From positions 1-10,128 of the forward strand of contig DDGE01000069.1 of NCBI GenBank assembly GCA_002337545.1: a stretch of 10,128 nucleotides of DNA. The letters are read 5' to 3'. The position numbers and the translations under genes were made by a program. Under the pieces are notes generated by a model. It was not told the origin of the DNA and ran no database searches. It worked only from the letters and a program-made list of their open reading frames with translations. The stretch is from Phycisphaerales bacterium UBA1910. GTDB taxonomy: Bacteria; Planctomycetota; Phycisphaerae; Phycisphaerales; UBA1924. This document shows positions 1-8,542 of this stretch, in pieces; within the stretch, counting starts at the first letter, position 1, and each line of letters starts with the position of its first letter.

Positions 1-195
1 ATCGCGATCTTCTACGGCGCGGGGCACATGGTCGGACTCGAAGAAGACCTCATCGAGATGGGGTACACCCCATCGGGCGATCACTGGACCCAGGCGATGC
101 TCGTGCGACCCGAGGACACGGGGCTGAGCAAGATGCAGGTCAAGATGATGCGCAACATGATCAAGAGCTCCTTGCAGCAGCAGATGGGGCGATGA
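1..195 (+). CDS. C-terminal end of a TraB/GumN-like protein (partial)
   Basis: The window opens inside a reading frame that runs 64 codons to a TGA at 193-195; the start lies outside. The visible part begins IAIFYGAGHMVGLEEDLIEM and continues into a Gly-Tyr, then a Met/Lys/Gln-rich, probably helical tail. A hydrophobic strand followed by G-A-G-H-[LM]-x-G, a Leu-rich helix and then G-Y resembles the end of TraB/GumN (TIKI-like) domains, where the GxGH histidine belongs to the proposed metal-dependent peptidase site. That assignment rests on one short motif and is tentative. A REP-like palindrome starts five bases after the stop codon and may form the transcript end. Confidence 0.6.
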   Translation: MAIFYGAGHMVGLEEDLIEMGYTPSGDHWTQAMLVRPEDTGLSKMQVKMMRNMIKSSLQQQMGR

Positions 196-200
196 ACTCG

Positions 201-250
201 CCTCCCCCGCGCTTGCGGGGGAGGTGGCACGCGCAGCGTGACGGAGGGGG
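201..250. repeat. REP-like palindromic intergenic element
   Basis: A perfect 10-bp stem, CCTCCCCCGC (201-210) with GCGGGGGAGG (215-224), closes a GCTT loop. It is followed by a smaller hairpin, CACGC-GCA-GCGTG (228-240), and then ACGGAGGGGG, which could pair with the first arm instead. There is no T-run, so it is not a standard intrinsic terminator. The composition (C-rich arm, G-rich arm, small hairpin, GGAGGGGG) is the style of dispersed REP-type elements found between genes in many G+C-rich bacteria. That comparison is from general knowledge; only one copy lies in this window. It separates the first gene from the small membrane protein gene. Confidence 0.6.
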
Positions 251-299
251 CGAGAATCATCATTGAACCTTGATTCAGAAAACGCCGTACTACATCCAC

Positions 300-701
300 A
301 TGGCTACTGATAAGAGCAACTTGCGAGTACTCGGACTCACTATGGGAATCTTCGCAGGAGTTGTTCTCACGATTCTTACAGTATTAGCTGGTGCAGTGGT
401 TCTCGTTGTTCGTTTGCCGGATGGGCCGACAGATCGAGAAGTTGAACAAGCCATGTTGAATGGCAACTTGATTTTCGATGCTGTTTCCAAGTACAAACAG
501 GATCACGCAGGTGATGCTCCATCGGAGTTGGTTCAACTTGTCCCGAGTTATCTTGAGGCCATCCCGCTTCCCGCGAAGGGAGAAGGGCCTTGGTCTTACT
601 CGGTGGATGAGGATGGGAGCGTGTACCTGGGATATGACTTTGGATCTTGGAGCCCCGCGATATGGAGCACGGGTGGGCAATGGGTCGTCGATACGAAGTG
701 A
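300..701 (+). CDS. small membrane protein with pseudopilin-like periplasmic part
   Basis: This encodes 133 residues from an ATG at 300; a TTG at 270 would add ten residues and is less likely. After a short polar N-terminus there is one hydrophobic helix (about residues 10-37), then an outward-facing domain. Residues 60-100 read like the C-terminal part of type II secretion pseudopilins: DAVSKYKQDHAGDAPSELVQ, then LVPSYLEAIPLPAKG and PWSY. The Y-K-x-D-H-G-x-x-P-x-x-L...LVP-x-YL-x-x-IP-x-P pattern is common in GspG-like proteins. However, the N-terminus lacks the usual G-F-T-L-x-E prepilin cleavage site, so it is probably a permanently anchored relative, not an assembled pilin. G+C is about 47% in the first three full lines of the gene, against about 65% in genes such as rpiA. 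The gene stands alone and converges on popT 12 bases away. The exact function is unknown. Confidence 0.75.
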   Translation: MATDKSNLRVLGLTMGIFAGVVLTILTVLAGAVVLVVRLPDGPTDREVEQAMLNGNLIFDAVSKYKQDHAGDAPSELVQLVPSYLEAIPLPAKGEGPWSYSVDEDGSVYLGYDFGSWSPAIWSTGGQWVVDTK

Positions 702-713
702 TACACCCTGAAT

Positions 714-1721
714 CTACTTTTTCTCCCGCCCCAGCCGTGCGATCCCGACCGTCACCACAAACCCACCAATGATCAGCAGCTGCGCCCCAACGATCTGCCC
801 CGTATTCGGCGTGAACGCTCGCTGGTCCCAATCCTTCGCGTTGTCCGCAGCCTGCATCTCAACAAGATTCTCTTCCGTGACGAGCTCGCCCTTGATCGTG
901 TCCCCGACCTGAGGCATCACGCCCTCGCGGAACGGATACAACCCCGCGGGTGCGGCCATGATCAGCCCGAGCAGCACCCCGAGCGTCAGGCGCTCGTAGT
1001 GGTGGAGGACCCAGCGCAACAGGTTGCTGACGATCGCGACGCCGAGGAGGACGCCGATCCCGACGGGGATGACGACGCCCATCTGATCCATGAGGGTGCC
1101 GATGTCGCCAACCTTGAGCGCATTGACGGACCCCTTGATCGCGCCGATGATCGATTCGTACTGACCGAGCAGGAGCAGGAGGAACGCGCCCGATACCCCG
1201 GGCAGGATCATCGCACTCGCCGCCGCCGCCCCGCCGAGCACTAAACCGAACGGGCCGCTCAACCCACTCCCCGCGCCGCCCAGTTCCTGCAGCGCGACCA
1301 AGCCGCCCATCAACAACGCCCCGATCACGACACCTGCCCAGGTGTCGCGCTTGATGGGTTTGGCCATCGCCCAGAGGATGGGGACACCGCCGAGCGTGAG
1401 CCCGATGAAGATCGAGAACATCACCCAGCGATGATTCACCAGCGCCCAATGGATCATCGACGCCAACCCGCCGATCGCAATGACCGCGCCGATCACCACG
1501 CAACCAAGCGTGAGGATCATCCTTCGATTGAATCGCAGCCGCGTTGCGTCCGAAACCGCATCGATAAACAGCGTGTAGATCCCGCACGCGACCAGCATGG
1601 TCCCACCGGAAATCCCCGGCACCAGATTCGCCAGCCCCATGAGCACGCCGCCCAGTCCACAGCGGACAACGGGGACTGGCGATTGTTGGGAATCAGGCGA
1701 TGATGTCGATTGTTCACTCAA
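714..1721 (-). CDS. popT: DUF368 protein, PopT-type polyprenyl-phosphate translocase
   Basis: This is a 335-residue polytopic membrane protein. It carries the two DUF368 half-motifs: GVLMGLANLVPGISGGT at residues 25-41 and MILPGVSGAFLLLLLGQYE at 171-189. The two P-G-[IV]-S-G segments point to an internally duplicated transporter fold. DUF368 members were shown to recycle undecaprenyl phosphate across the cytoplasmic membrane (PopT), a job shared with DedA-family UptA; that role is carried over here from the family. The lipid carrier serves peptidoglycan and surface polysaccharide export. The start is TTG at 1721, preceded on the coding strand by GAGG with a 6-base spacer; no in-frame ATG precedes the first motif closely enough to compete. 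The protein ends in REKK. It is divergent from the lipoprotein hydrolase at 1823 and convergent with the small membrane gene. Confidence 0.9.
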   Translation of the reverse strand: MSEQSTSSPDSQQSPVPVVRCGLGGVLMGLANLVPGISGGTMLVACGIYTLFIDAVSDATRLRFNRRMILTLGCVVIGAVIAIGGLASMIHWALVNHRWVMFSIFIGLTLGGVPILWAMAKPIKRDTWAGVVIGALLMGGLVALQELGGAGSGLSGPFGLVLGGAAAASAMILPGVSGAFLLLLLGQYESIIGAIKGSVNALKVGDIGTLMDQMGVVIPVGIGVLLGVAIVSNLLRWVLHHYERLTLGVLLGLIMAAPAGLYPFREGVMPQVGDTIKGELVTEENLVEMQAADNAKDWDQRAFTPNTGQIVGAQLLIIGGFVVTVGIARLGREKK

Positions 1722-1786
1722 TGGGAACCTCGCGGGTTTCTGTTCGGATCGGTCAGTGACGCGTTCGGGTGCCGGTAGACATGGTG

Positions 1787-1792
1787 TATGAT
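1787..1792 (+). promoter_or_regulatory. possible -10 element for the lipoprotein hydrolase
   Basis: TATGAT matches the bacterial -10 consensus at five of six positions and lies 30 bases before the chosen start codon. The best -35 candidate at a 17-base spacing is TTCGGG (1764-1769), which is poor. Predicted transcription would start near 1799. Weak evidence. Confidence 0.3.
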
Positions 1793-1822
1793 CGACCCGG
1801 TGATGGGTTGGAGTTGATAGAG

Positions 1823-3169
1823 ATGATAAACCGAGGAGCCCATTTCATGCTGATTGTGACTTTAGCACTCGCGATAACGGGGTGCCGCGCGGTGCATGCG
1901 CCGGCGATGCACCAGGCGATGGGGGCCAGCGAAACCAATTCACTCGCTGTTCCCGACGCATCGTCAAATCATGCGAGCGACGAGATCTGGCCGACCCGCT
2001 GGGGCGACAACCCGGAGGAGCGAGGCATCGTCGTCGAGATGGATCCCGCAAAACGACTCCGCGCGATCCACTACTCCCGTCATCATCAGGGACGGACAAT
2101 GCCCGAGGACTACGAGGACGCCTCGAGTCTCGCGAAAGCGATGGGTATCGAGTCCGCGTTCAATTTCAAGGTCGAAGGTCCCGGCGCCTTTCTCTTCTCC
2201 GAGAACACCATCTCCGATCAGCCCGTGCAGGACCCTCCCGATCTCGCATTCCGATATGTTTCCGCGAAGGTCGCTGAACCCGACGACGCAACGATCGATC
2301 CAGACAAAGACCATGTCGAACTCGAGCGTACCTGGTTCACCTATCGAGATCCCAAGCCCGATCGCGAAGTCCGAGGCACACTCGTCCTACTCCCGGGCAT
2401 GTTCGGCACCCCGGAGCCCATCGTCGACGCGACCGAGCGTTACTTTGTCAACAAGGGGTACGGCGTTCTTCGAATGCTCTCTCACCCATCGCGCTACACC
2501 CAGCATCTGATGCTCCAGTACCTCGATGGCAAGGGCGACGAGATCGCCTCGCGTGCAGCGGAGGCCGCGGATGAACGCGTCGCAGAGTGCGCGTACGCCA
2601 CCGATGCGGCGCTCGATCATGTGTTCGCGCAACGCAAGGACATGCAAGAGATGCCCATCGTCCTCCTCGGCATGTCCGGAGGTGCCATGGCCCTGCCGAG
2701 TGTCTACGCATACACACCAGATCGCTACGACGCGGCGATCCTGATCGCAGGTGGCGCAAACTTCCTCCAGATTATGATCGAGTCCAACTACAAGTCATGG
2801 ATCGACGCGATCCTCGTGGACTTCGACCCGACATCCGAATACCTCGGTAGTCCCGATTCCGGCGTCGTCGACACCCTCGCGTCGTTGTATCTGGGACACG
2901 CAAAGCTCGATGCATATCACAGCGCACCGCTCCTGTTCGAGCAGAATCTTCCGACACTCGTGCTGCACGCCAAGAACGACAAGGCCGTCCCCGCATCATC
3001 GGGTGATCTGCTCTACGAACGATTGGGCAAGCCCGAGCGTTGGGAGTACCCCTTCGGGCACGAGATCATCTTCGCGACCCTGCCGACCCAGATCCCCAAG
3101 ATCGAGACATGGGTTCGCGAGCAGATCCAGGGTGACACAGCGGACGGTTCGATGGGCTCCGGCGGGTGA
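1823..3169 (+). CDS. lipoprotein alpha/beta hydrolase
   Basis: This encodes 448 residues from an ATG at 1823. I chose this start because GGAG lies 9 bases upstream and the product begins MINRGAHFMLIVTLALAITG before Cys21, a normal lipoprotein signal with an Arg n-region and an ITGC lipobox. An ATG at 1847 has a stronger GAGGAG upstream but would leave only 12 residues before the cysteine. The mature part has a roughly 170-residue N-terminal region that I do not recognise. An alpha/beta-hydrolase fold follows: GTLVLLPGMFGTPEPIVD (oxyanion-side strand), nucleophile elbow GMSGG with Ser285, acid Asp386 in HAKNDKAVP, and His413 in PFGHEIIF. The complete triad implies an active serine hydrolase (esterase, lipase or peptidase); the substrate cannot be read. 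It is probably anchored to a membrane on its outer face. Its stop codon abuts that of convergent sixA. Confidence 0.85.
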   Translation: MINRGAHFMLIVTLALAITGCRAVHAPAMHQAMGASETNSLAVPDASSNHASDEIWPTRWGDNPEERGIVVEMDPAKRLRAIHYSRHHQGRTMPEDYEDASSLAKAMGIESAFNFKVEGPGAFLFSENTISDQPVQDPPDLAFRYVSAKVAEPDDATIDPDKDHVELERTWFTYRDPKPDREVRGTLVLLPGMFGTPEPIVDATERYFVNKGYGVLRMLSHPSRYTQHLMLQYLDGKGDEIASRAAEAADERVAECAYATDAALDHVFAQRKDMQEMPIVLLGMSGGAMALPSVYAYTPDRYDAAILIAGGANFLQIMIESNYKSWIDAILVDFDPTSEYLGSPDSGVVDTLASLYLGHAKLDAYHSAPLLFEQNLPTLVLHAKNDKAVPASSGDLLYERLGKPERWEYPFGHEIIFATLPTQIPKIETWVREQIQGDTADGSMGSGG

Positions 3170-3187
3170 TCAATCACCCATCCGGAG
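3157..3187. terminator. hairpin shared by two convergent gene ends
   Basis: CTCCGG (3157-3162) pairs with CCGGAG (3182-3187), and GGGTGA (3164-3169) pairs with TCACCC (3174-3179) around a TCAA loop. This gives a 12-bp stem with a 1x2 internal loop. The last codons and both stop codons of the hydrolase (TGA 3167-3169) and sixA (complement of TCA 3170-3172) are inside it. No T-run follows on either strand, so termination would be non-canonical. It may instead protect both 3' ends. Bidirectional use is inference. Confidence 0.45.
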
Positions 3188-3643
3188 ACGCCCGATCAGT
3201 TTTCCATTCCCAACAAGCTCGGAGCCCTCAACTTGCACATGCGCCAACTCGCCCGTTCGATGGGCGCCGGGCATGGTCATCAGCCCATTGCACAGGGTGC
3301 TGACGATCCGCGCACAGTTGGGATTGTGACTCACGATGGCGACACACCCAGAGCCGCGTGCGTCTTCCAGCACATCGAGCATGTCACTCAGGGATCGTTC
3401 CGCCCCCAGCCGATCGTCGATCTGTGCTTCCATCCCGAGCGCGTCCCAAATGTGGCACGCGGTTTCCCGTGCACGCGGATATGGCGAAGACAGGACAAGC
3501 TCTGGTTTGCTATCTCGATTCGCGATCTCGTTGGCCAACCACTGCGCCTGCTTGTGCCCCTTCGATCGCAAGACGCGATCGCGATCAAGACCCGATTCCG
3601 AGTCTTCCTCCGCTTTGCCGTGCCGAATCACATAGATATCCAT
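3170..3643 (-). CDS. sixA: phosphohistidine phosphatase SixA
   Basis: This encodes 157 residues, the usual length for SixA-type members of the histidine phosphatase (phosphoglycerate-mutase-like) superfamily. It starts MDIYVIRHGKAEEDSESG with the RHG motif at residues 7-9; His8 is the expected phosphorylated residue. SSPYPRARETA at 52-62 supplies the pocket arginines, and SHNP at 105-108 supplies the second catalytic His106. In Escherichia coli, SixA removes phosphate from phosphohistidine on ArcB and on the nitrogen phosphotransferase protein NPr; the partner here is unknown. It is the last gene of the minus-strand cluster, 18 bases after fluC, with GGAAGCGGA just before its ATG. It is cytoplasmic, with no signal or membrane segment. 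Confidence 0.9.
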   Translation of the reverse strand: MDIYVIRHGKAEEDSESGLDRDRVLRSKGHKQAQWLANEIANRDSKPELVLSSPYPRARETACHIWDALGMEAQIDDRLGAERSLSDMLDVLEDARGSGCVAIVSHNPNCARIVSTLCNGLMTMPGAHRTGELAHVQVEGSELVGNGKLIGRLRMGD

Positions 3644-3661
3644 ATTCCGCTTCCAATCCGA

Positions 3662-4075
3662 TCATGAATCCGCGCGAAAGTTCAGCCCCAGCGAGAACCC
3701 CGCCCAGGCGCAGAACAGCCCAACTCCTACACTCAGCGCCGCGTACACGATCGCCGTGAACGCCCGCCCGCTCTGCATGAGATCCAGCATCTCCCACCCG
3801 AACGATGAGAAGGTCGTAAACCCGCCGAGCACGCCGATGATCAGCGCCAGCCGCAGCGCCTCGTTGCCTTCCTCTGGCTTGCCGAGCAACCCCCACGCGA
3901 GCCCGATCAGCCCACACCCGAGCAGGTTCACCCCAAAGGTCGCCACGGGGTACATGCCCAGCCAGTGTGGCGTCTCCGCACTCGCCGGCGTCATCCGCGC
4001 GACAAGCATCCCCGCGCCGTACCGCAACGAGGCACCGAACCCGCCTCCGAGAAAGACCAAGAGCACTTTGAGCAT
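3662..4075 (-). CDS. fluC: fluoride ion channel FluC (CrcB)
   Basis: This is a 137-residue membrane protein with the family signatures in order: GGGFGASLRYGAGM (10-23), the helix-2 pore asparagine in FGVNLLGCGLIG (47-58, Asn50), and GVLGGFTTFSSFGWEML (81-97). The last includes the TTFS sodium site and the phenylalanine box (Phe89, Phe92). Four hydrophobic segments are visible, as expected for one subunit of the dual-topology dimer that exports fluoride. Only one fluC copy is present, which favours a homodimer. No fluoride riboswitch fits in the 35-base gap upstream. The gene lies between the sulfotransferase and sixA in the same orientation and is probably cotranscribed with them. Confidence 0.93.
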   Translation of the reverse strand: MLKVLLVFLGGGFGASLRYGAGMLVARMTPASAETPHWLGMYPVATFGVNLLGCGLIGLAWGLLGKPEEGNEALRLALIIGVLGGFTTFSSFGWEMLDLMQSGRAFTAIVYAALSVGVGLFCAWAGFSLGLNFRADS

Positions 4076-4110
4076 GTACAGAGACTAGCCGAAAACCCGC
4101 ACGGTTTCAG

Positions 4111-5769
4111 TTAATTCTGCACTCCGGGTACGATCGGCCCGTCCTCGCTCGCGTGACGATACGCGCTGAGCATGCCGAGGAGCACCAACACGATGCTCGA
4201 GGTGCCGCTCAATGCCTGCTTCACATTCCGCCAGTTGTGATACCACCACGCGTCAAACCCATCATCCTTCGCCCAGTTCCAGATAATCACCGAGATCGGG
4301 AAAAGCACCGTGACGACGACAACCGCTGTCAACACCCCGGACCAGACCCCGAGCATCTTCGTCCCGCGCCCGCCGCTGGCCCGCCGAGCGCCCATCCCGA
4401 TCAGCGCACCGATCGGCCAAACGAGCGCCACCAATCGCATCTGCATCCCCGCCGTCGTCAAACCCGCAACGACGAGCACCCACGCACCCCAGCACGCCAT
4501 CGCGATCCCGAGCGCGCCAAAAATCCCTCGCGCCACCCGCGCCGATGCCCTCGGTTGATACGCCAACGCGCGTGATTCACGCATGGGCGCATCCAGCGCG
4601 TATCGCGTGCTCATCTCCGCACGCACATCAACTTCACGCTGCGAAACCTCCCCCAGCGCGATCGGTACCTTTTCATTGCGATACGACCCGAGCGAACCCA
4701 GATACGCCCGCACCGCGTCCTGCGCCCGCGTATCAAAGTCTCGATTCATCCCCGCATACACAGACCCGAGCACCCCCATCGGATCATTCCGAAGATCATC
4801 AAACCGCACACGCACCCACCGCGATTCATCGATCACCCCGAGTTCATCCGCGCACTTCCGCTCCGTCGCGTCGTACTCCGCAACAATCTCATCTCGGATT
4901 TTCTGCACATCAGGGATTTCCTGCAGCGCATGATTCCGCAGCGCGTGGAACATCCGCACATTCGAGTCGATCACCGCACCGGGATCGCGCACCAGATGCA
5001 CAAACCGCACGCGCCCATCAAACAGCCGATCAAGCTCCGCGACGCGTGCTGTGTGACTCGGGGATTTGAGCACCACCACACGATCGGTCTTCCCTTTCGT
5101 GAGCTTATACACAAACCGCCTCGTCAGATCGCGCCAAGCCGTGCGCCGCTCCTCACCGAGCCCCTCCAACGCGTGCCACCCCTGCCAACGATCCCGATTC
5201 TGAGGAAACACATGCCGACCCGCGATCGATGAGCACCCACCCCATGTCGCGAGAGCAAAGTCATCCTCGCCCGGCCATTCCGGACCAAACCCCACGCTGT
5301 CCTGCGGGCGCGTCCGTCCCAAGAACGGCACCAGCATCACACGAATCACCGTCCACGCCAGCAGGTACCCCTGCCCCGCGAGACACTGGTACCAACGCGG
5401 CGTTACCACCCGATCATCACACGCGAGCAGGTTCTGCAGATGCGTCGTCCCCGATCGGTAATACCCAAGGATGACCACCACCTCAGGCCGGTACTGCTCC
5501 AGACGCGCCCGGTTCATCGGGATCCAGCCCCACACACGCCAGAGCAGCCGCTCGTGTACAGAGATCACCGTTCCGACGAAACTCGTAAACAGCACAAACG
5601 CGAGACGGGGCCAGTACCTCGGGCGCACCCCGTCCGCACGCGACAGCATCCGCAACCACACATCGAGCGGTGCCAGCGCAAGCAAATGTGAAACCGGCCA
5701 CCCGACCCGAGTCTGCCCCCAACCGCCTTGTCGCTCTTGTTCTGAACGCACAGGCACACCATATCCCAT
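4111..5769 (-). CDS. sulfotransferase with C-terminal membrane domain
   Basis: This encodes 552 residues from an ATG at 5769 with GAGG 7 bases upstream. The catalytic part is a Sulfotransfer_3-type domain that takes sulfate from PAPS. The 5'-phosphosulfate loop is [19 protein letters not shown] (about 97-115). LKSPSHT (234-240) follows, and the 3'-phosphate site [14 protein letters not shown] (257-270) includes Arg261 and Ser269. A hydrophobic stretch at 55-71 may touch the membrane. After residue 415 the protein changes character, with four hydrophobic segments near 416-437, 443-461, 473-497 and 523-537, so the enzyme is probably anchored by its C-terminus. The acceptor (glycan, lipid or other) is unknown; a membrane or envelope substrate is inferred from the anchor. 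It leads the cluster with fluC and sixA and is divergent from the second lipoprotein hydrolase. Confidence 0.87.
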   Translation of the reverse strand: MGYGVPVRSEQERQGGWGQTRVGWPVSHLLALAPLDVWLRMLSRADGVRPRYWPRLAFVLFTSFVGTVISVHERLLWRVWGWIPMNRARLEQYRPEVVVILGYYRSGTTHLQNLLACDDRVVTPRWYQCLAGQGYLLAWTVIRVMLVPFLGRTRPQDSVGFGPEWPGEDDFALATWGGCSSIAGRHVFPQNRDRWQGWHALEGLGEERRTAWRDLTRRFVYKLTKGKTDRVVVLKSPSHTARVAELDRLFDGRVRFVHLVRDPGAVIDSNVRMFHALRNHALQEIPDVQKIRDEIVAEYDATERKCADELGVIDESRWVRVRFDDLRNDPMGVLGSVYAGMNRDFDTRAQDAVRAYLGSLGSYRNEKVPIALGEVSQREVDVRAEMSTRYALDAPMRESRALAYQPRASARVARGIFGALGIAMACWGAWVLVVAGLTTAGMQMRLVALVWPIGALIGMGARRASGGRGTKMLGVWSGVLTAVVVVTVLFPISVIIWNWAKDDGFDAWWYHNWRNVKQALSGTSSIVLVLLGMLSAYRHASEDGPIVPGVQN

Positions 5770-5870
5770 CGCATGGCCTCACGCATGAATTCCACACCCC
5801 CCGATCCGCTGCGCGGGCTGGCTACCATGCTTTTCGGAAACGGATCGTAATCAAAGCGAGGATACATTCC

Positions 5871-6929
<1,059 letters not shown>

Positions 6930-6994
6930 GCCCATCGATCGAAATCCAGCATCATCGCGCAGCGATCGCCACTTCCCACGCATATGGTTGTTCA

Positions 6995-8542
6995 ATGACC
7001 CACGCACTGCTTACCAAACTCGGCCTCGATAATCACCCACGCGTCATCACCGATGTCCGCGGCGACGAGACACCCGAGAAAGACAACATCATCCTCTCCA
7101 TGAACCCCGCAACCGGCAAGCCTATCGCCGGCGTGACGCTCGATTCCAAAGAGGACTACGAGCGCATCACCGACAACGCGGCCAAAGCGTTCAAGGAGTT
7201 CCGCAAGATCCCCGCCCCCAAGCGAGGCGAGCTCGTCCGCCGCATCGGCAACGCCTACCGCGATGTGCTCGAAGAACTCGGCTCGCTCGAAACCCTCGAG
7301 ATGGGCAAGATCAAGGCAGAAGGCATCGGTGAGGTCCAGGAAACCATCGACATCGCTGACTTCGCGGTGGGGCAGTCCCGCCAGCTCTGGGGCAAAACCA
7401 TGCCCTCCGAGCGCCCAGAGCACGCCATGAAGGAGCAGTGGCTCCCCATGGGCCCCGTCGGCATCATCACCGCATTCAACTTCCCCAACGCCGTATGGGG
7501 TTGGAACGCGATGCTCGCCGCGGTCTGCGGCGACACCTGCGTCTGGAAGCCCTCGCTCATGGCGCCGCTCACCTGCATCGCCACCAACGAGATCGCCCAG
7601 CGCGTCGCTTCGGAGATGGGCTTCGAGAACATCTTCCAGTATGTCATCGGTACCGACGACATCGTCGGCGAATCGATGATCAACGACAAGCGATACCCGC
7701 TGATCTCCGCGACCGGCTCCTGCCGCATGGGCCGCCATGTCGGCGCCACCGTCGCCCAGCGACTCGGTAAGTGTCTGCTCGAACTGGGCGGCAACAACGC
7801 CGTCATCATCACCGAGGACGCGAACCTCGACCTCGCGCTCAAGTCCACCGTCTTCGGCTCCGTCGGCACCGCCGGGCAGCGTTGCACCACCAGCCGCCGC
7901 CTGATCATCCACGAGTCCATCGCCGATGATTTCTGCGATAAGCTCGTCAAGGCCTACGAGACCGTCAAGATCGGCGACCCCCTCGAAGACGGCGTTCTCA
8001 TGGGACCGCTCATCAACGAGCAATCCGTCCAGGCCTACGAGCACGCCGTCAAATCCGCACAGGATCAGGGGGGCAAAGTCCTCACCGGCGGCGAACGCAT
8101 CACCGATATGCCCGGCGAACTCGCAGGCGGACACTTTGTCAAGCCCACAATTATCCGCGTCCCGGATTCCAACGAGCTCCCGATCGCACACGAAGAAACC
8201 TTCGCACCCATCCTCTATGTCTTTACCTTCAAGACGCTCGAGGAAGCGATCGAGATGCAGAACGCCGTCGATCAGGGCCTGAGCTCGGCGATCTTCACCG
8301 GCTCGTCCAACAGCGCCCAGCGCTTCCTCGACCCCTCCGGCGCGGGCTCAGATTGCGGTCTCGCCTATGTCAACCTCGGCACCTCGGGTGCAGAGATCGG
8401 CGGCGCGTTCGGTGGCGAAAAAGACACCGGAGGCGGCCGCGAATCCGGCTCAGACGCCTGGAAGGCCTACATGCGCCGCCAGACATGCACCATCGGTTTC
8501 GGGGATACACTTGCTCTAGCACAAGGGATCAAGTTTGAGTGA
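6995..8542 (+). CDS. amaB: ALDH7-family aldehyde dehydrogenase (AmaB/antiquitin type)
   Basis: This encodes 515 residues, the usual length for family 7. Aldehyde dehydrogenase landmarks are Asn162 in ITAFNFPNA, general base Glu263 in LLELGGNNA and nucleophile Cys297 in GTAGQRCTTSRRL. The Glu-Cys spacing of 34 is standard. Family 7 diagnostics are EGIGEVQE near 109-116 and, near the end, NLGTSGAEIGGAFGGEKDTG, RESGSDAWKAYMRRQTCTI and LALAQGIKFE. The Arg before the catalytic Cys and the GEVQE glutamate correspond to residues that hold the carboxylate of aminoadipate semialdehyde in human ALDH7A1. Oxidation of 2-aminoadipate 6-semialdehyde (piperidine-6-carboxylate) to 2-aminoadipate in lysine or pipecolate breakdown is therefore likely, but other aldehydes are possible. 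There is no clear Shine-Dalgarno before the ATG. Its end overlaps rpiA by 8 bases. Confidence 0.9.
   Translation: MTHALLTKLGLDNHPRVITDVRGDETPEKDNIILSMNPATGKPIAGVTLDSKEDYERITDNAAKAFKEFRKIPAPKRGELVRRIGNAYRDVLEELGSLETLEMGKIKAEGIGEVQETIDIADFAVGQSRQLWGKTMPSERPEHAMKEQWLPMGPVGIITAFNFPNAVWGWNAMLAAVCGDTCVWKPSLMAPLTCIATNEIAQRVASEMGFENIFQYVIGTDDIVGESMINDKRYPLISATGSCRMGRHVGATVAQRLGKCLLELGGNNAVIITEDANLDLALKSTVFGSVGTAGQRCTTSRRLIIHESIADDFCDKLVKAYETVKIGDPLEDGVLMGPLINEQSVQAYEHAVKSAQDQGGKVLTGGERITDMPGELAGGHFVKPTIIRVPDSNELPIAHEETFAPILYVFTFKTLEEAIEMQNAVDQGLSSAIFTGSSNSAQRFLDPSGAGSDCGLAYVNLGTSGAEIGGAFGGEKDTGGGRESGSDAWKAYMRRQTCTIGFGDTLALAQGIKFE

Noticed and set aside
4076..4110. Fluoride riboswitch before fluC
   Set aside because: The gap is only 35 bases and shows just a weak AAACC/GGTTT hairpin, too short for the riboswitch fold.
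5670..5870. Upstream extension of the second hydrolase to an ATG at 5670
   Set aside because: It would overlap the divergent sulfotransferase and bury the clear lipoprotein signal; ATG 5871 has GAGG upstream.
5770..5870. Divergent promoters between the sulfotransferase and hydrolase
   Set aside because: Promoters must exist nearby, but no convincing -10/-35 pair could be picked on either strand.
6992..8191. Long open frame of 399 codons on the minus strand
   Set aside because: It is antisense to the ALDH7 gene, is rich in Asp/Gly/Glu/Val as expected from the complement of a G+C-rich gene, and has no recognisable motif.
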